In this document: positions 1-7,425 of the stretch, piece by piece | Layout of the letters: every line of letters begins with the position of its first letter | Numbering within the stretch: position 1 is the stretch's first letter | Source of the DNA: Candidatus Aminicenantota bacterium | Lineage (GTDB): Bacteria > Acidobacteriota > Aminicenantia > Aminicenantales > UBA4085 | Reading direction: 5' to 3' | NCBI GenBank assembly: GCA_003154255.1 | Contig: PMCY01000181.1 | Span: 10,502 to 22,770 of the forward strand | DNA: 12,269 nt | Program-made: the position numbers and the translations under genes | The notes under the pieces: generated by a model | Database searches by the model: none | The model's input: only the letters and a program-made list of their open reading frames with translations | Told to the model about the DNA's origin: nothing

Positions 1-1017
1 TGGGCCCAATGGCGCGAAGAGGCGGCCAAGCTCATCGGCTCGGACAAACAATATGCCAAAGCGGCCGCGGCAATCGATCGGCGCTGGGCCGAAATCACCG
101 CCATCGAGAAAGGCGATGCGGCGGCCCTTTTGGCGTATTGCGCCAACCGGATCGGCGACGGGCCGGCCGAGATCCATTGGATTGTCGAATATTTCGAAAC
201 CTATCTGACCAAGGACGGCGGTTTCGCCTTTCTCGACCTGGTCACGCAATCGGACGTCATCGGTTACCTCAACGGCTGGCGGGTGAAGTTTCCCTGGATC
301 AGCGGCATCTCTCTGATCAAGGGCGTCGGAGACGAGATCATCATGCCCGAGGGCATCGTACCACTGGTCGTTGAAACGACCAATACGGTCCTCTATAAAT
401 TTTCCGAGAACGGCAATGTGCTCAAGGCCGGGGTTCTCAATCCGGGTTTCAACGTCCTCGGACTGGACGCCAACGTCCTTTTCCTGAACTCGAGCCGGCG
501 CCTCTACACTCTCGAAGTCCGCTCCGCCAACCTGATTCTGACCAAGGAGATCACGCTGGACATCGACGTGTCCACGGCCCGGCCCAAGCCGGTTTTAGGA
601 TCGCAGGCCCAGACGGGACATCCTCTGGAATACCGGCTGACCCTCTTTATCGACGGCAAACCCGTCTGGACGAACCAGAAGACCATCCGGACCATTCCCC
701 TGAAGATCGACGTCAAGCCCTCCACCCTGAAATACAGTTTCAAGCCCGACTACATGCTCAATCGGGACAAGCCCAACCCGTTCAACTCCATCGACATCGT
801 CCAGGCCGTCAGCACTCTTTATAAGCTGCTCAAGGATCTGCTGGCCAAGCGGAAAGATAAAAACGCCCCGCCGCCGCGGATCGAAACCGTCCAGGACCTG
901 ACCCTGAATTTCAACTCCAAGGACTTCGACGGCCTTGAGTACATGACCAAGATATCAATGAAGCTGAATATCAAGAACCTGCCCTACCGGATGGTCGTCC
1001 CCAAGCTCAACCTTTAA
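1..1017 (+). CDS. Unrecognised protein, 3' part (N-terminus outside window)
   Basis: The frame is open from the first base of the window to a TAA at 1015-1017, giving 338 residues, so the real start lies to the left. An internal TTG at 130 could be read as a start, but the frame upstream of it is also coding-like, so I do not use it. I do not recognise a family. The first roughly 100 residues look helical, rich in Ala, Lys and Glu, with aromatic stretches. The middle is beta-like, with alternating hydrophobics and Gly/Asn turns. The last 130 residues include a short helical Leu/Lys-rich stretch followed by a final beta-like strand region. No transmembrane segment or Cys motif is seen in the visible part. 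About 200 non-coding bases separate it from the ABC operon, so a functional link is not evident. Confidence 0.75.
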   Translation, partial: WAQWREEAAKLIGSDKQYAKAAAAIDRRWAEITAIEKGDAAALLAYCANRIGDGPAEIHWIVEYFETYLTKDGGFAFLDLVTQSDVIGYLNGWRVKFPWISGISLIKGVGDEIIMPEGIVPLVVETTNTVLYKFSENGNVLKAGVLNPGFNVLGLDANVLFLNSSRRLYTLEVRSANLILTKEITLDIDVSTARPKPVLGSQAQTGHPLEYRLTLFIDGKPVWTNQKTIRTIPLKIDVKPSTLKYSFKPDYMLNRDKPNPFNSIDIVQAVSTLYKLLKDLLAKRKDKNAPPPRIETVQDLTLNFNSKDFDGLEYMTKISMKLNIKNLPYRMVVPKLNL

Positions 1018-1157
1018 ATGGAAGGCCGCCCTCCAATCTCCTGAACTTTTTTTCTCCATTCACGTAAATTTTATCGATGAGAGAACGAGGACCGGGTTTT
1101 CCTTGGACTTGTTTTTCCATTGAGGGCGAGGAATTCGGAAGAGGCATGCGGGAAGGC

Positions 1158-1188
1158 TTGCCGGTGGACTCGATCGGCGCCTTATTAT
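1158..1188 (+). promoter_or_regulatory. Candidate promoter for cassette A operon
   Basis: In the only sizeable plus-strand gap (1018-1218) there is a TTGCCG at 1158-1163 and a TATTAT at 1183-1188, separated by 19 bases. The TATTAT ends 30 bases before the permease ATG and is the most AT-rich hexamer of that kind near the gene. The spacer is longer than the usual 17, so the -35 assignment is the weaker half. The rest of the gap holds a 7-T run at 1047-1053 and no ORF I can support. Confidence 0.4.
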
Positions 1189-1218
1189 AGACTGAACTCA
1201 ACGCGGGGAGGCGGCATC

Positions 1219-2625
1219 ATGCTCAAAGACATCATCAAAAAGGAAATCCTGGAGACGATCACCAGCCCGAAATTCGTCTTCACCTTCCTGCTCTGCGCCG
1301 TGCTCATCCTGCTGTCCGTCTACACCGGGATCACCACGTACCGGTCGGAGCAGAAGGAGTACAACGCGGCCGTGGCCCTCAACAAGAAGAACCTGGAGAG
1401 CCAGCAGTCCTACCAGGCCTTGGCTGGCCTGGGCCCCAAGATCAACAAGCCGCCCCACGTCCTCAGCACCATCGCCAGCGGCGTGTCCGAAGCCGTCGGC
1501 CGGGTGGCCAGCGTCAACATCGCCTACGATCCCAACCTGGTCGATTCCAAGTATGAGAGCAACCCCGTCTTCTCGGTCTTCGGCGCGCTGGACCTGACGT
1601 TCATCGTCAAGATCGTCCTGAGCCTCTTTGCCATTCTCTTCACCTACGACGCCATCGTCGGGGAGAAGGAGCGCGGGACGCTCAAGCTGACCCTGTCCAA
1701 CCGTGTGCCGCGCGACCGGCTGATCATGGGCAAGGTTGTCGGCGGCTACATCAGCCTGCTCATCCCCCTGATCATCCCGCTCATCCTGAGCATGCTCATC
1801 CTGTTGGTCTACCCCAACGTCTCCTTGACCGGACAGGACTGGGGCCGGCTGCTGCTCATGTTCCTGATGTTCTTCCTCTATCTTTCGGTCTTCTTCACAC
1901 TGGGCCTGCTCGTCTCGGCCCGGACGAACAAGAGCTCGACCAGCTTCCTCGTCCTGCTCTTCATCTGGGTCGTCTTTGTCACCATCATCCCCAAGGTGTC
2001 CGTCCTGGCGGCTTCCCAGCTCAACCCCATTCCCTCCGTCCATGAGATCACGGCCAAGAAGGACGCCTTCCTCCAACAGGTCCAGGGAGGGGCCCAGAAA
2101 AAAGTCTTGGACTGGGTCAAGGAAAACGCGCCCAATGCGGCCAAGGACCAGAAGAAGTACCAGGAGGACTTCAAGAAGTTCCTGGAAGACTACCAGAACG
2201 ATCTGACTTCCAAGATCGACGAGAACAACGCCGCCCTGGAGCGGGACTACCAGGCCCGCAAGACCTCCCAGGAGCGCCTGGCCATCAACATCTCGCGCAT
2301 CTCCCCGGCCTCGGCTCTGATGTTTTCGACCATGAGCCTGGCCCGGACAGGGCTCGACGATCACGAGCAGTTCCTGGCCTCCATCCGGGCTTATAAGCCC
2401 AGCTTCACCCGCTGGGTCAACTCCCGCATGATGAAGAGCATCAACTTTTCCACCGGCGAGCAGGGCAAGGTCAACCTGGCCGACATGCCCCTGCACAAGT
2501 TCGAACCGGAGTCCCTGAGCAAATCGCTGGCCCGGACGCTGCCCGATTTCGGGGTAATGATCGTGCTGATCATCATCTTCTTTGCCGGGGCCTACGCCTC
2601 CTTTTTGAAGTACGACGTCCGCTGA
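1219..2625 (+). CDS. ABC-2 type transporter permease (cassette A, A1)
   Basis: This is the membrane subunit of an ABC-2 family exporter, 468 residues. I chose the ATG at 1219 because a GGGGAGG sits 7 bases upstream and the resulting N-terminus aligns with the other five permeases of the window. The same frame stays open back to a TTG at 1120, but that extension is not needed. Predicted order: amphipathic cytoplasmic helix (1-12), TM1 (about 18-37), extracytoplasmic loop of about 85 residues with a Pro-Pro then Leu-Ser motif, TM2 (126-145), cytoplasmic GEKERGTL at 148-155, TM3 (176-198), TM4 (210-233), TM5 (241-258), a large Lys/Glu/Gln-rich loop that may form a coiled coil (270-345), an Ile-Ser-Pro motif at 351, TM6 (442-462), and the C-terminus Asp-Val-Arg. 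The ATPase gene follows after 10 bases. Substrate unknown. It resembles the NosY/DUF3526-type permeases known from other bacteria. Confidence 0.9.
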   Translation: MLKDIIKKEILETITSPKFVFTFLLCAVLILLSVYTGITTYRSEQKEYNAAVALNKKNLESQQSYQALAGLGPKINKPPHVLSTIASGVSEAVGRVASVNIAYDPNLVDSKYESNPVFSVFGALDLTFIVKIVLSLFAILFTYDAIVGEKERGTLKLTLSNRVPRDRLIMGKVVGGYISLLIPLIIPLILSMLILLVYPNVSLTGQDWGRLLLMFLMFFLYLSVFFTLGLLVSARTNKSSTSFLVLLFIWVVFVTIIPKVSVLAASQLNPIPSVHEITAKKDAFLQQVQGGAQKKVLDWVKENAPNAAKDQKKYQEDFKKFLEDYQNDLTSKIDENNAALERDYQARKTSQERLAINISRISPASALMFSTMSLARTGLDDHEQFLASIRAYKPSFTRWVNSRMMKSINFSTGEQGKVNLADMPLHKFEPESLSKSLARTLPDFGVMIVLIIIFFAGAYASFLKYDVR

Positions 2626-2635
2626 GGAGCCCGCC

Positions 2636-3352
2636 ATGCTGGAAACCATCAACCTGACCAAGAAATACGAGGACGGCCACCTGGCCGTCGACCACCTGAG
2701 CTTCAAGGTCGAACCGGGCGAGATCTTCTGCATGTTCGGGGCCAACGGCGCCGGCAAGACCACGACCATCAATCTGTTCCTCAATTTCATCCCCCCGACC
2801 GAGGGAACCGCCTTGATCGAGGGCATCGACGTGACCAAGGAGCCACTGCGGTCCAAGGACTTCGTCTCCTTCGTCTCTGAAAACGTCATGCTCTACGGCA
2901 GCTTCTCCGCCTACCAGAACCTGGATTATTTCACCAAGCTGGCCGGCAAGCGCGGCCTGACCAAGGCCGATTACGCCCGGGCCCTGAAGAGCGTCGGACT
3001 GCAGGAGGACGCCTTCAATACGCGCAGCCGCAACTACTCCAAGGGCATGCGCCAGAAGCTCGGCCTGGCCATCGCCATCATCAAGGACGCCCCGAATATC
3101 CTGCTCGACGAGCCGACGTCGGGATTGGACCCCAAGTCCGGCCAGGAGCTCCTCAACCTGCTGGTCAAGATGCGCGACCAAGGCAAGTCCGTCTTCATGT
3201 CCACCCATGACATCTTCCGGGCCAAGCTGATCGCCGACCGGGTCGGCTTCATGAAGAAAGGCCGGCTGGTCATGCTCAAAACGCGGAAAGAGCTCGAGGG
3301 CGAGGACCTGACCGAGCTCTACATCCAATACATGGAAGAGCGGGAAGGCTGA
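2636..3352 (+). CDS. ABC transporter ATP-binding protein (cassette A)
   Basis: This is the cytoplasmic ATPase that should drive permease A1, 238 residues, full length for an ABC-2 motor. A GAGGAG overlapping the permease stop lies 6 bases before the ATG, which suggests translational coupling. Visible motifs: Walker A GANGAGKT at 35-42, Walker B ILLDEP with catalytic Glu159, D-loop SGLD at 162-165 and switch His191. The ABC signature is Y-S-K-G-M (134-138) rather than Leu-Ser-Gly-Gly-Gln, as is common in ABC-2 motors. The Q-loop position is Glu82, within Ser-Glu-Asn-Val, where most ABC ATPases have Gln. The protein is about 64% identical to the ATPase at the right edge over 197 residues, with no gaps needed in the hand alignment. 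The family assignment is secure; the substrate is not. Confidence 0.95.
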   Translation: MLETINLTKKYEDGHLAVDHLSFKVEPGEIFCMFGANGAGKTTTINLFLNFIPPTEGTALIEGIDVTKEPLRSKDFVSFVSENVMLYGSFSAYQNLDYFTKLAGKRGLTKADYARALKSVGLQEDAFNTRSRNYSKGMRQKLGLAIAIIKDAPNILLDEPTSGLDPKSGQELLNLLVKMRDQGKSVFMSTHDIFRAKLIADRVGFMKKGRLVMLKTRKELEGEDLTELYIQYMEEREG

Positions 3353-3370
3353 TCCGCCCTCGTCCCCGGA

Positions 3371-3376
3371 AGGAGG
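3371..3376 (+). promoter_or_regulatory. Ribosome binding site deciding the start of the Cys-rich gene
   Basis: A perfect AGGAGG lies 1 base before an ATG at 3378 and 7 bases before a second in-frame ATG at 3384. Only the second has workable spacing, so translation should begin at 3384. Confidence 0.7.
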
Positions 3377-3383
3377 AATGATC

Positions 3384-3815
3384 ATGTCCCAAAAGCTTCG
3401 CTTGAGAACGGTCGGCCTCGGCGTCCTGTTGGCCGTGGCCGCCCCGGTTTTCGCCGGGACCATCCTCAAAGCCAGTTGCCCCTGCGGCTTTCACGCGGAC
3501 AACATCATGGCCGGCGGCGGCATGGCCAATTTCAAGGCGCTCTGCGCCGCTCCCGCCTACTGTGCGGCCTGCAAAAAACTGGAGATCCTGAATTATCTCG
3601 ATGACGATCCGAAATGCGCCGCTTGCGCCGGCAAGCCCGTCTTCTATAACGACCCGTCGCTCCAGGAAAAGCTTCCTCCGGGAGCCAAGCCCGGGATTAT
3701 TTTTTCCTGGAACACGGACAAAAAGGGGACGTTCAGCCTTCCCAACGTGAATTATCTCTGCCCCCAGTGCGGGAAGATGACGCTTCGTTTCGTCCAGAGC
3801 GGATTCTGGGATTGA
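3384..3815 (+). CDS. Exported Cys-rich (zinc-ribbon-like) small protein
   Basis: A 143-residue protein that I do not recognise by name. Residues 1-24 look like a Sec signal peptide: Lys4, Arg6 and Arg8, a hydrophobic core at 10-20, then Val-Phe-Ala with likely cleavage after Ala24. The mature part has nine cysteines arranged as CxC (32, 34), a lone Cys54, CxxC (60, 63), CxxC (78, 81) and CxxC (126, 129). The paired cysteines look like zinc-ribbon knuckles; the first pair is one residue shorter than a usual CxxC. The C-terminus is Phe-Trp-Asp. The gene starts 31 bases after the ATPase stop on the same strand, so it probably shares the ABC operon and may act on the extracytoplasmic side with the exporter. 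Metal binding, a redox role, or a thiol partner for the transported substrate are all possible. None is shown by the sequence. Confidence 0.8.
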   Translation: MSQKLRLRTVGLGVLLAVAAPVFAGTILKASCPCGFHADNIMAGGGMANFKALCAAPAYCAACKKLEILNYLDDDPKCAACAGKPVFYNDPSLQEKLPPGAKPGIIFSWNTDKKGTFSLPNVNYLCPQCGKMTLRFVQSGFWD

Positions 3816-3817
3816 GG

Positions 3818-3846
3818 CGCCGCCGGAAGCCCCACGCGGCGGGGCT
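3818..3846. terminator. Weak hairpins between convergent operons
   Basis: The 39-base gap between the two convergent operons can form AGCCCC (3828-3833) paired with GGGGCT (3841-3846) over a 7-base loop. A competing stem is CGCCGC (3818-3823) with GCGGCG (3836-3841). The position suits a bidirectional terminator. Neither strand has a proper T-run after the stem, so an intrinsic terminator is doubtful. Confidence 0.3.
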
Positions 3847-3854
3847 ACGATTTC

Positions 3855-4679
3855 TCAGCGGCCCTCGCTTTTTACGATAAACCAGGGATTGTGAAGGTCT
3901 TTTTTATTGTAGAGAAGCGGGGAAATCCCGTCCCTTTGCGTCACCGCGCATCCGGCGGCCCGGGCCACGGCGTCGCCGGCGGCCGTGTCCCATTCCATGG
4001 TCGGACCGAAACGCGGGTAGACGTCGGCGGTCCCTTCGGCCACCAGGCATAATTTGAGCGAACTGCCCTTGGAGACGATCTCCACGTCTGCGTGGGCGGA
4101 TTTCACGGTTTCGATGAAGGCCAGCGTCTCCGCCGTCATGTGCGAGCGGCTGGCGACGATCCGGAAAATGCCGTCCTTCCTCGGGGCCGGCAGCCGTTCT
4201 CCGGCCGCGATGATCATCTCGAAACCGAAATCCTCCGGGGCCGGACTCATTTTTCCGATTTTATAAGCGCCGAACCCTTCGCATGCCGCGTAAATGATTC
4301 CCAGAGCCGGAGCGAAGACGACGCCCAGAATGGGCTTCCCGGACCGGACCAGGGCGATATTGACCGTGAATTCCCCGTTCCGTTTGATGAATTCCTTGGT
4401 CCCGTCGAGCGGATCGACCATCCAGAAGGTGGTCCAAACGCGCCGCTCCTCGTAGTGAATGTTCCGGCCCTCCTCGCTCAATACCGGCAGGTCCGAGGCG
4501 GCCAGCCCGTCGCTGATGACCCGGTGAGCCCGGCGATCGGCGATCGTCAGGGGAGTGCGATCGGCCTTGGTTTCCACGCCGAAATCGGCGCCGGAATAAA
4601 CATCGAGAATTTCCCGTCCCGCGTCCAGAGCGGCCCGCACCGCAAGGGTGAGGAGATCTTGAATCGCCGGCGCGCTCAT
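3855..4679 (-). CDS. cysQ: CysQ-type 3'(2'),5'-bisphosphate nucleotidase (inositol monophosphatase superfamily)
   Basis: Predicted Mg-dependent phosphatase that removes the 3' phosphate from PAP (3'-phosphoadenosine 5'-phosphate), a by-product of sulfate activation and sulfonation; cytoplasmic or membrane-associated. From the ATG at 4679 it is 274 residues, normal for the family. A GTG directly before it (4680-4682) is an alternative start. Diagnostic motifs: Lys38-x-Asp40-x-Thr-Pro-Leu-Thr-x-Ala-Asp48, Ser-Glu-Glu at 68-70, the metal site V-D-P-L-D-G-T-K-E-F at 88-97, G-E-F-T-V-N-I-A-L-V at 102-111, Lys-Gly-Ser-Ser at 204-207, and the C-terminal E-W-D-T-A-A-G at 229-235 with metal ligand Asp231. 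The run K-E-F after the metal site and the Y-P-R-x-G-P-T-M-E-W stretch favour CysQ over plain inositol monophosphatase. It begins 16 bases after the last permease stop, but a TATAAT just upstream suggests its own promoter. No sulfate-assimilation gene is nearby. Confidence 0.93.
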   Translation of the reverse strand: MSAPAIQDLLTLAVRAALDAGREILDVYSGADFGVETKADRTPLTIADRRAHRVISDGLAASDLPVLSEEGRNIHYEERRVWTTFWMVDPLDGTKEFIKRNGEFTVNIALVRSGKPILGVVFAPALGIIYAACEGFGAYKIGKMSPAPEDFGFEMIIAAGERLPAPRKDGIFRIVASRSHMTAETLAFIETVKSAHADVEIVSKGSSLKLCLVAEGTADVYPRFGPTMEWDTAAGDAVARAAGCAVTQRDGISPLLYNKKDLHNPWFIVKSEGR

Positions 4680-4687
4680 CACCGCCG

Positions 4688-4693
4688 ATTATA
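4688..4693 (-). promoter_or_regulatory. Consensus -10 box immediately before cysQ; possible leaderless start
   Basis: On the minus strand a perfect TATAAT ends 8 bases before the cysQ ATG (5 before the in-frame GTG). Transcription would then begin on or next to the start codon. No Shine-Dalgarno sequence lies at a normal distance, which fits a leaderless mRNA. No convincing -35 hexamer is seen 16-18 bases upstream, where the DNA encodes the end of permease B5. Confidence 0.45.
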
Positions 4694-4695
4694 CC

Positions 4696-6129
4696 TCAGC
4701 GGGCGTCGTATCCCCGGAACGAAAAATAGGCTCCCCAGAAAGCCGCCAGGGCCAGACCGGCCAGAACGGCGAAGGCCGGCAGGGTCCCTTTCAGCCGACC
4801 GGCCAGGTCCTCTTCTTTATAAGCGAAGCGGGGCATGTCGTGGACGTCAGCGGCGATGTTCCATACGTCCGCGGTCGGATTGGCCTTTTTCAACTCGTCC
4901 ATGCGCCGCTCCGAATATTTCCAGTAGGCCTGATTCCAACCTCCGCTCAAAGCTCGGAATTGGCGCTGGTTCCTCATGCCGGTATTAGAGAGGTCAGTCG
5001 CCAGATAGGTGAAATCGGCCAAGGGGGAAGCCATGGAAAGCAGGATGGCGAGCCCGGTCTGGGCCTTTTCTTTACGGTCCAAATCGTCCTGGAGGACCTT
5101 CGCCTTCGCGGATTGCATGGCGTTGGCCTCGTCCCATCCTTCTTGGCCTGCCTTCCGATAGACGCTATAGGCTTTGGCGAACAGGGGATCTTTCATCATC
5201 GTGTTCTTGATATCCTTCTCCGACATACGTTCGATGCCAGCCAGAACGGGATGATCCTTCAGAACCGCCGCCGTTTTCTCTCCTGATAGCCGGCGGCCCA
5301 GCACGTCGCGTTCGTCCTGGGTCAAGCGGAAGACTTCTCGATTGACCTTGGTGGAGGACGGCGCAGGCCGGAGAAACGAGGCGGCGTAGGGACTGAGGTT
5401 GGGAACGACGAGCACCGCCAGGACCCAGACGAAAAGCGACGTCATGATGGAGGAGGCACTCGATCGGTGCCGGGTGGAGATCAAGGTCCCCAGGGCGGTG
5501 AAGAGCCCGAGATAGACGACAATCCCCAAAAAGATCCCCCCCAAAGCTCCGAAATCCGCCCCCTTCCAGTCAACCCGCGGATTGAGGAGGATGATGAAGA
5601 GGCCGACGGCCGTGGAAATCAGGAAGGGAATGAGCAGGGTGGCCATTCCGCCGACGATCTTGCCGAGCAGGATTTTGGCCCGCGGCAGGCCGTTGGCCAG
5701 CATCAGCTTCAGCGTGCCGTCTTCCCTCTCGCCGGAGACGGAATCGTAGGTGAACACGAGCGCGGCCAGGCTGAAGAGGATGGCCACGATGAACGTCAGG
5801 TCGAGGAGGGGAAAGACGACCGGCAGCGGGTCGTTGTCGAAGGCGGACATGTCGACGTCAGCCGACAGCCCCCGGATTAGGGTCATGAAGGGGACTGGAG
5901 GCTGGGTGGGCTGGACGATATTCCCGAGACGGTTGAAGTGGGCGTATCGCTCGAGATAGCGCTCGATCTCGACCTGGCGGCGGGAATAATCGTCCAGCTG
6001 CCGGACGTAATCGTTGGTCAGGACGAGGACCGTGGCCGGAACCACAATGAGGAGAAGCAGCGACGTCACGACGAACCGGAAGGAGAGGATGTGGTTGTGG
6101 ATTTCTTTGAGGACAAGGGTTCGGAACAT
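4696..6129 (-). CDS. ABC-2 type transporter permease (cassette B, fifth, B5)
   Basis: Last of five tandem permeases, 477 residues from the ATG at 6129. That start has AAGGA 8 bases upstream, and its N-terminus (M-F-R-T-L-V-L-K-E) aligns position by position with B1 (M-L-K-T-I-V-K-K-E). Another in-frame ATG at 6138 would add three residues but lies only 3 bases after the B4 stop. Layout: TM1 17-37, extracytoplasmic loop with Pro-Pro (77-78) and an Arg-Gly (86-87), TM2 108-128, cytoplasmic GEREDGTL 133-140, TM3 158-182, TM4 195-217, TM5 227-248, a long charged extracytoplasmic loop (250-448) containing Ala-Ser-Pro at 367 and Asp-Met-Pro-Arg-Phe at 431-435, and TM6 449-470. It ends Tyr-Asp-Ala-Arg, the only one of the six without Asp-Val-Arg. 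Predicted to pair with the cassette B ATPase and possibly with another permease of the array. Confidence 0.88.
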   Translation of the reverse strand: MFRTLVLKEIHNHILSFRFVVTSLLLLIVVPATVLVLTNDYVRQLDDYSRRQVEIERYLERYAHFNRLGNIVQPTQPPVPFMTLIRGLSADVDMSAFDNDPLPVVFPLLDLTFIVAILFSLAALVFTYDSVSGEREDGTLKLMLANGLPRAKILLGKIVGGMATLLIPFLISTAVGLFIILLNPRVDWKGADFGALGGIFLGIVVYLGLFTALGTLISTRHRSSASSIMTSLFVWVLAVLVVPNLSPYAASFLRPAPSSTKVNREVFRLTQDERDVLGRRLSGEKTAAVLKDHPVLAGIERMSEKDIKNTMMKDPLFAKAYSVYRKAGQEGWDEANAMQSAKAKVLQDDLDRKEKAQTGLAILLSMASPLADFTYLATDLSNTGMRNQRQFRALSGGWNQAYWKYSERRMDELKKANPTADVWNIAADVHDMPRFAYKEEDLAGRLKGTLPAFAVLAGLALAAFWGAYFSFRGYDAR

Positions 6130-6137
6130 GCGATTCA

Positions 6138-6142
6138 TCCTT
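6138..6142 (-). promoter_or_regulatory. Ribosome binding site choosing the second ATG of permease B5
   Basis: On the minus strand AAGGA begins with the last base of the B4 stop codon. It stands 8 bases before the ATG at 6129 and directly overlaps the first ATG at 6138. This favours 6129 as the start and suggests termination-reinitiation coupling between B4 and B5. Confidence 0.55.
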
Positions 6143-7389
6143 CAGCGGACGTCGTAGCGTTTCAAGACGGATGCGCCGGCGCCGAAGACGAGGATGACGG
6201 CCGCCAGGAGCCAGGCGATGTCGATCAGGGCGCCTTCGGCGAGAACCTGCCCCATCGGCCGGTATTGGTATCGGAAGGCCGGGTACGGCCGTTTTTCTCC
6301 GATCAGGTCGGCGAGAATCTGGTTCTTGTACCGGATAATATCCTGCTTGAGCCGGTTATCCTCGCCGATGCCCGTACCGGCGATGTCCGTCGCGGCGTAA
6401 ATGAAACCGGCGGCCGGCGAGATCCTATTGATCGTCTTGCTCAATCGCACGAGGCGCGCGGCCTGGCGGCGATAATCCTCCTCCAAACGATCGAATTCCC
6501 GATTCATGGAGATCCTCCGTTCATTCCAGGCCTGCCCGTTCCATTCGCCGTTTTTGGAGTAGACCATCAGGATTTCGCTCGTCCAAATCTGCTGGCGCTT
6601 TTCGCTCAAGGCTTTGGTCGAGGGGACGGTGACGATTTGGCGCGCCAGAAGAGTCCCCAAATTCGGCAGAATGAACACCAACCCCGCCCAGAGGAAGAGG
6701 AGAACGACCAGGGAGGAGGCCGAGCGCTGGGTCAGCGCGGAGACGAGAAGCCCCAGACTCAGGAACAGCGCGATGTAGACAAGGCTCAGGGCCATGAGCA
6801 GGGCCAGGCGGCCGAGATGTCCGGCCGACAGCCGGATGGCCGGATCGAGACCGATCAACGCGATCCCCAGAAGAGTGACGAGCGTGAAGGGAACGGCCAG
6901 ACTGAGATAGTTGCCGATCCATTTCCCGGCCATTAGGGAAGCCCGGGAAACGGAATTGGCCAGCATCAACTTCAAAGTCCCGTTTTCCTTTTCCCGGCTG
7001 ATCTGGTCGAATCCGAAAAGCAGGGCGACCAGGGACATGACGAGCTTGACGACATAGACAAAGTCGGGGGCGGGGAAGAAGGCATACACGACGTTCCCGG
7101 ATTTCTGCCCGGACTGGACGTCGAAGCCGGTGACGTTGACGCCGATGGAGCGGGCCATCGACTCATCCAGGCCTTTAGCCAGAATCGAAAGGGGGTTGGG
7201 GGGGAGGACGGCCGTGGCGTCCCCGACCGCGGGTTTATTGATCTGATAATCGGCCAGACGGGCCTTGTAGTCCCGGGCCATGACGAACAGGCTGGTAAAA
7301 ATCAGGACCGAGGCCAGCAGGATGACGACGAAAAATTTATAGCTGAGCAGGTTGGCTGAGATTTCTTTTTTAACGATAGTTCCGATCAT
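6142..7389 (-). CDS. ABC-2 type transporter permease (cassette B, fourth, B4)
   Basis: The shortest of the six permeases, 415 residues. Start ATG at 7389 with GAGG 6 bases upstream. Layout: cytoplasmic amphipathic start (M-I-G-T-I-V-K-K-E-I), TM1 17-37, extracytoplasmic loop with a Pro-Pro-x-Pro-Leu-Ser motif (63-68), TM2 109-130, cytoplasmic REKENGTL 132-139 (Arg where most siblings have Gly), TM3 158-180, TM4 201-222, TM5 226-248, second extracytoplasmic loop 250-387 with Ile-Ser-Pro at 333 and a Tyr-Pro-Ala-Phe near 379-382, TM6 388-409, ending Tyr-Asp-Val-Arg. Its reduced length comes mainly from the second large loop. It lies between B3 (36-base gap) and B5 (12-base gap) on the same strand, consistent with one polycistronic message. 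Confidence 0.9.
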   Translation of the reverse strand: MIGTIVKKEISANLLSYKFFVVILLASVLIFTSLFVMARDYKARLADYQINKPAVGDATAVLPPNPLSILAKGLDESMARSIGVNVTGFDVQSGQKSGNVVYAFFPAPDFVYVVKLVMSLVALLFGFDQISREKENGTLKLMLANSVSRASLMAGKWIGNYLSLAVPFTLVTLLGIALIGLDPAIRLSAGHLGRLALLMALSLVYIALFLSLGLLVSALTQRSASSLVVLLFLWAGLVFILPNLGTLLARQIVTVPSTKALSEKRQQIWTSEILMVYSKNGEWNGQAWNERRISMNREFDRLEEDYRRQAARLVRLSKTINRISPAAGFIYAATDIAGTGIGEDNRLKQDIIRYKNQILADLIGEKRPYPAFRYQYRPMGQVLAEGALIDIAWLLAAVILVFGAGASVLKRYDVR

Positions 7390-7425
7390 GTGGCACCTCG
7401 TTCCGATCCGCGCCCGCCGCTCCCT

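Noticed and set aside
1047..1053. Seven-T run after the left-edge gene as an intrinsic terminator
   Set aside because: The bases before it (1020-1045) form only a weak, mismatched stem, so I cannot support a terminator.
1120..1218. N-terminal extension of permease A1 from a TTG
   Set aside because: The ATG at 1219 has a strong ribosome binding site and aligns with all five sibling N-termini. The extension is Arg/Cys-rich and overlaps the candidate promoter.
1198..2889. Very long minus-strand open frame (563 codons) opposite permease A1
   Set aside because: It lies antisense to the permease and the start of the ATPase, both of which have clear family motifs. Its translation is rich in Asp, Glu, Gln, Gly and Val with no recognisable domain, typical of a shadow frame in GC-rich DNA.
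2573..3469. Minus-strand open frame opposite the cassette A ATPase
   Set aside because: Shadow of the ATPase and of the start of the Cys-rich gene; biased composition and no motif.
4092..4988. Plus-strand open frame across cysQ and the end of permease B5
   Set aside because: It crosses two real genes on the other strand and is Arg/Pro-rich without domains.
7191..7204. G5-TT-G7 tract (C-run on the coding strand) in permease B4 as a phase-variation or G-quadruplex site
   Set aside because: It encodes the conserved Pro-Pro-x-Pro motif of loop 1, the frame is intact, and there are only two G-runs.
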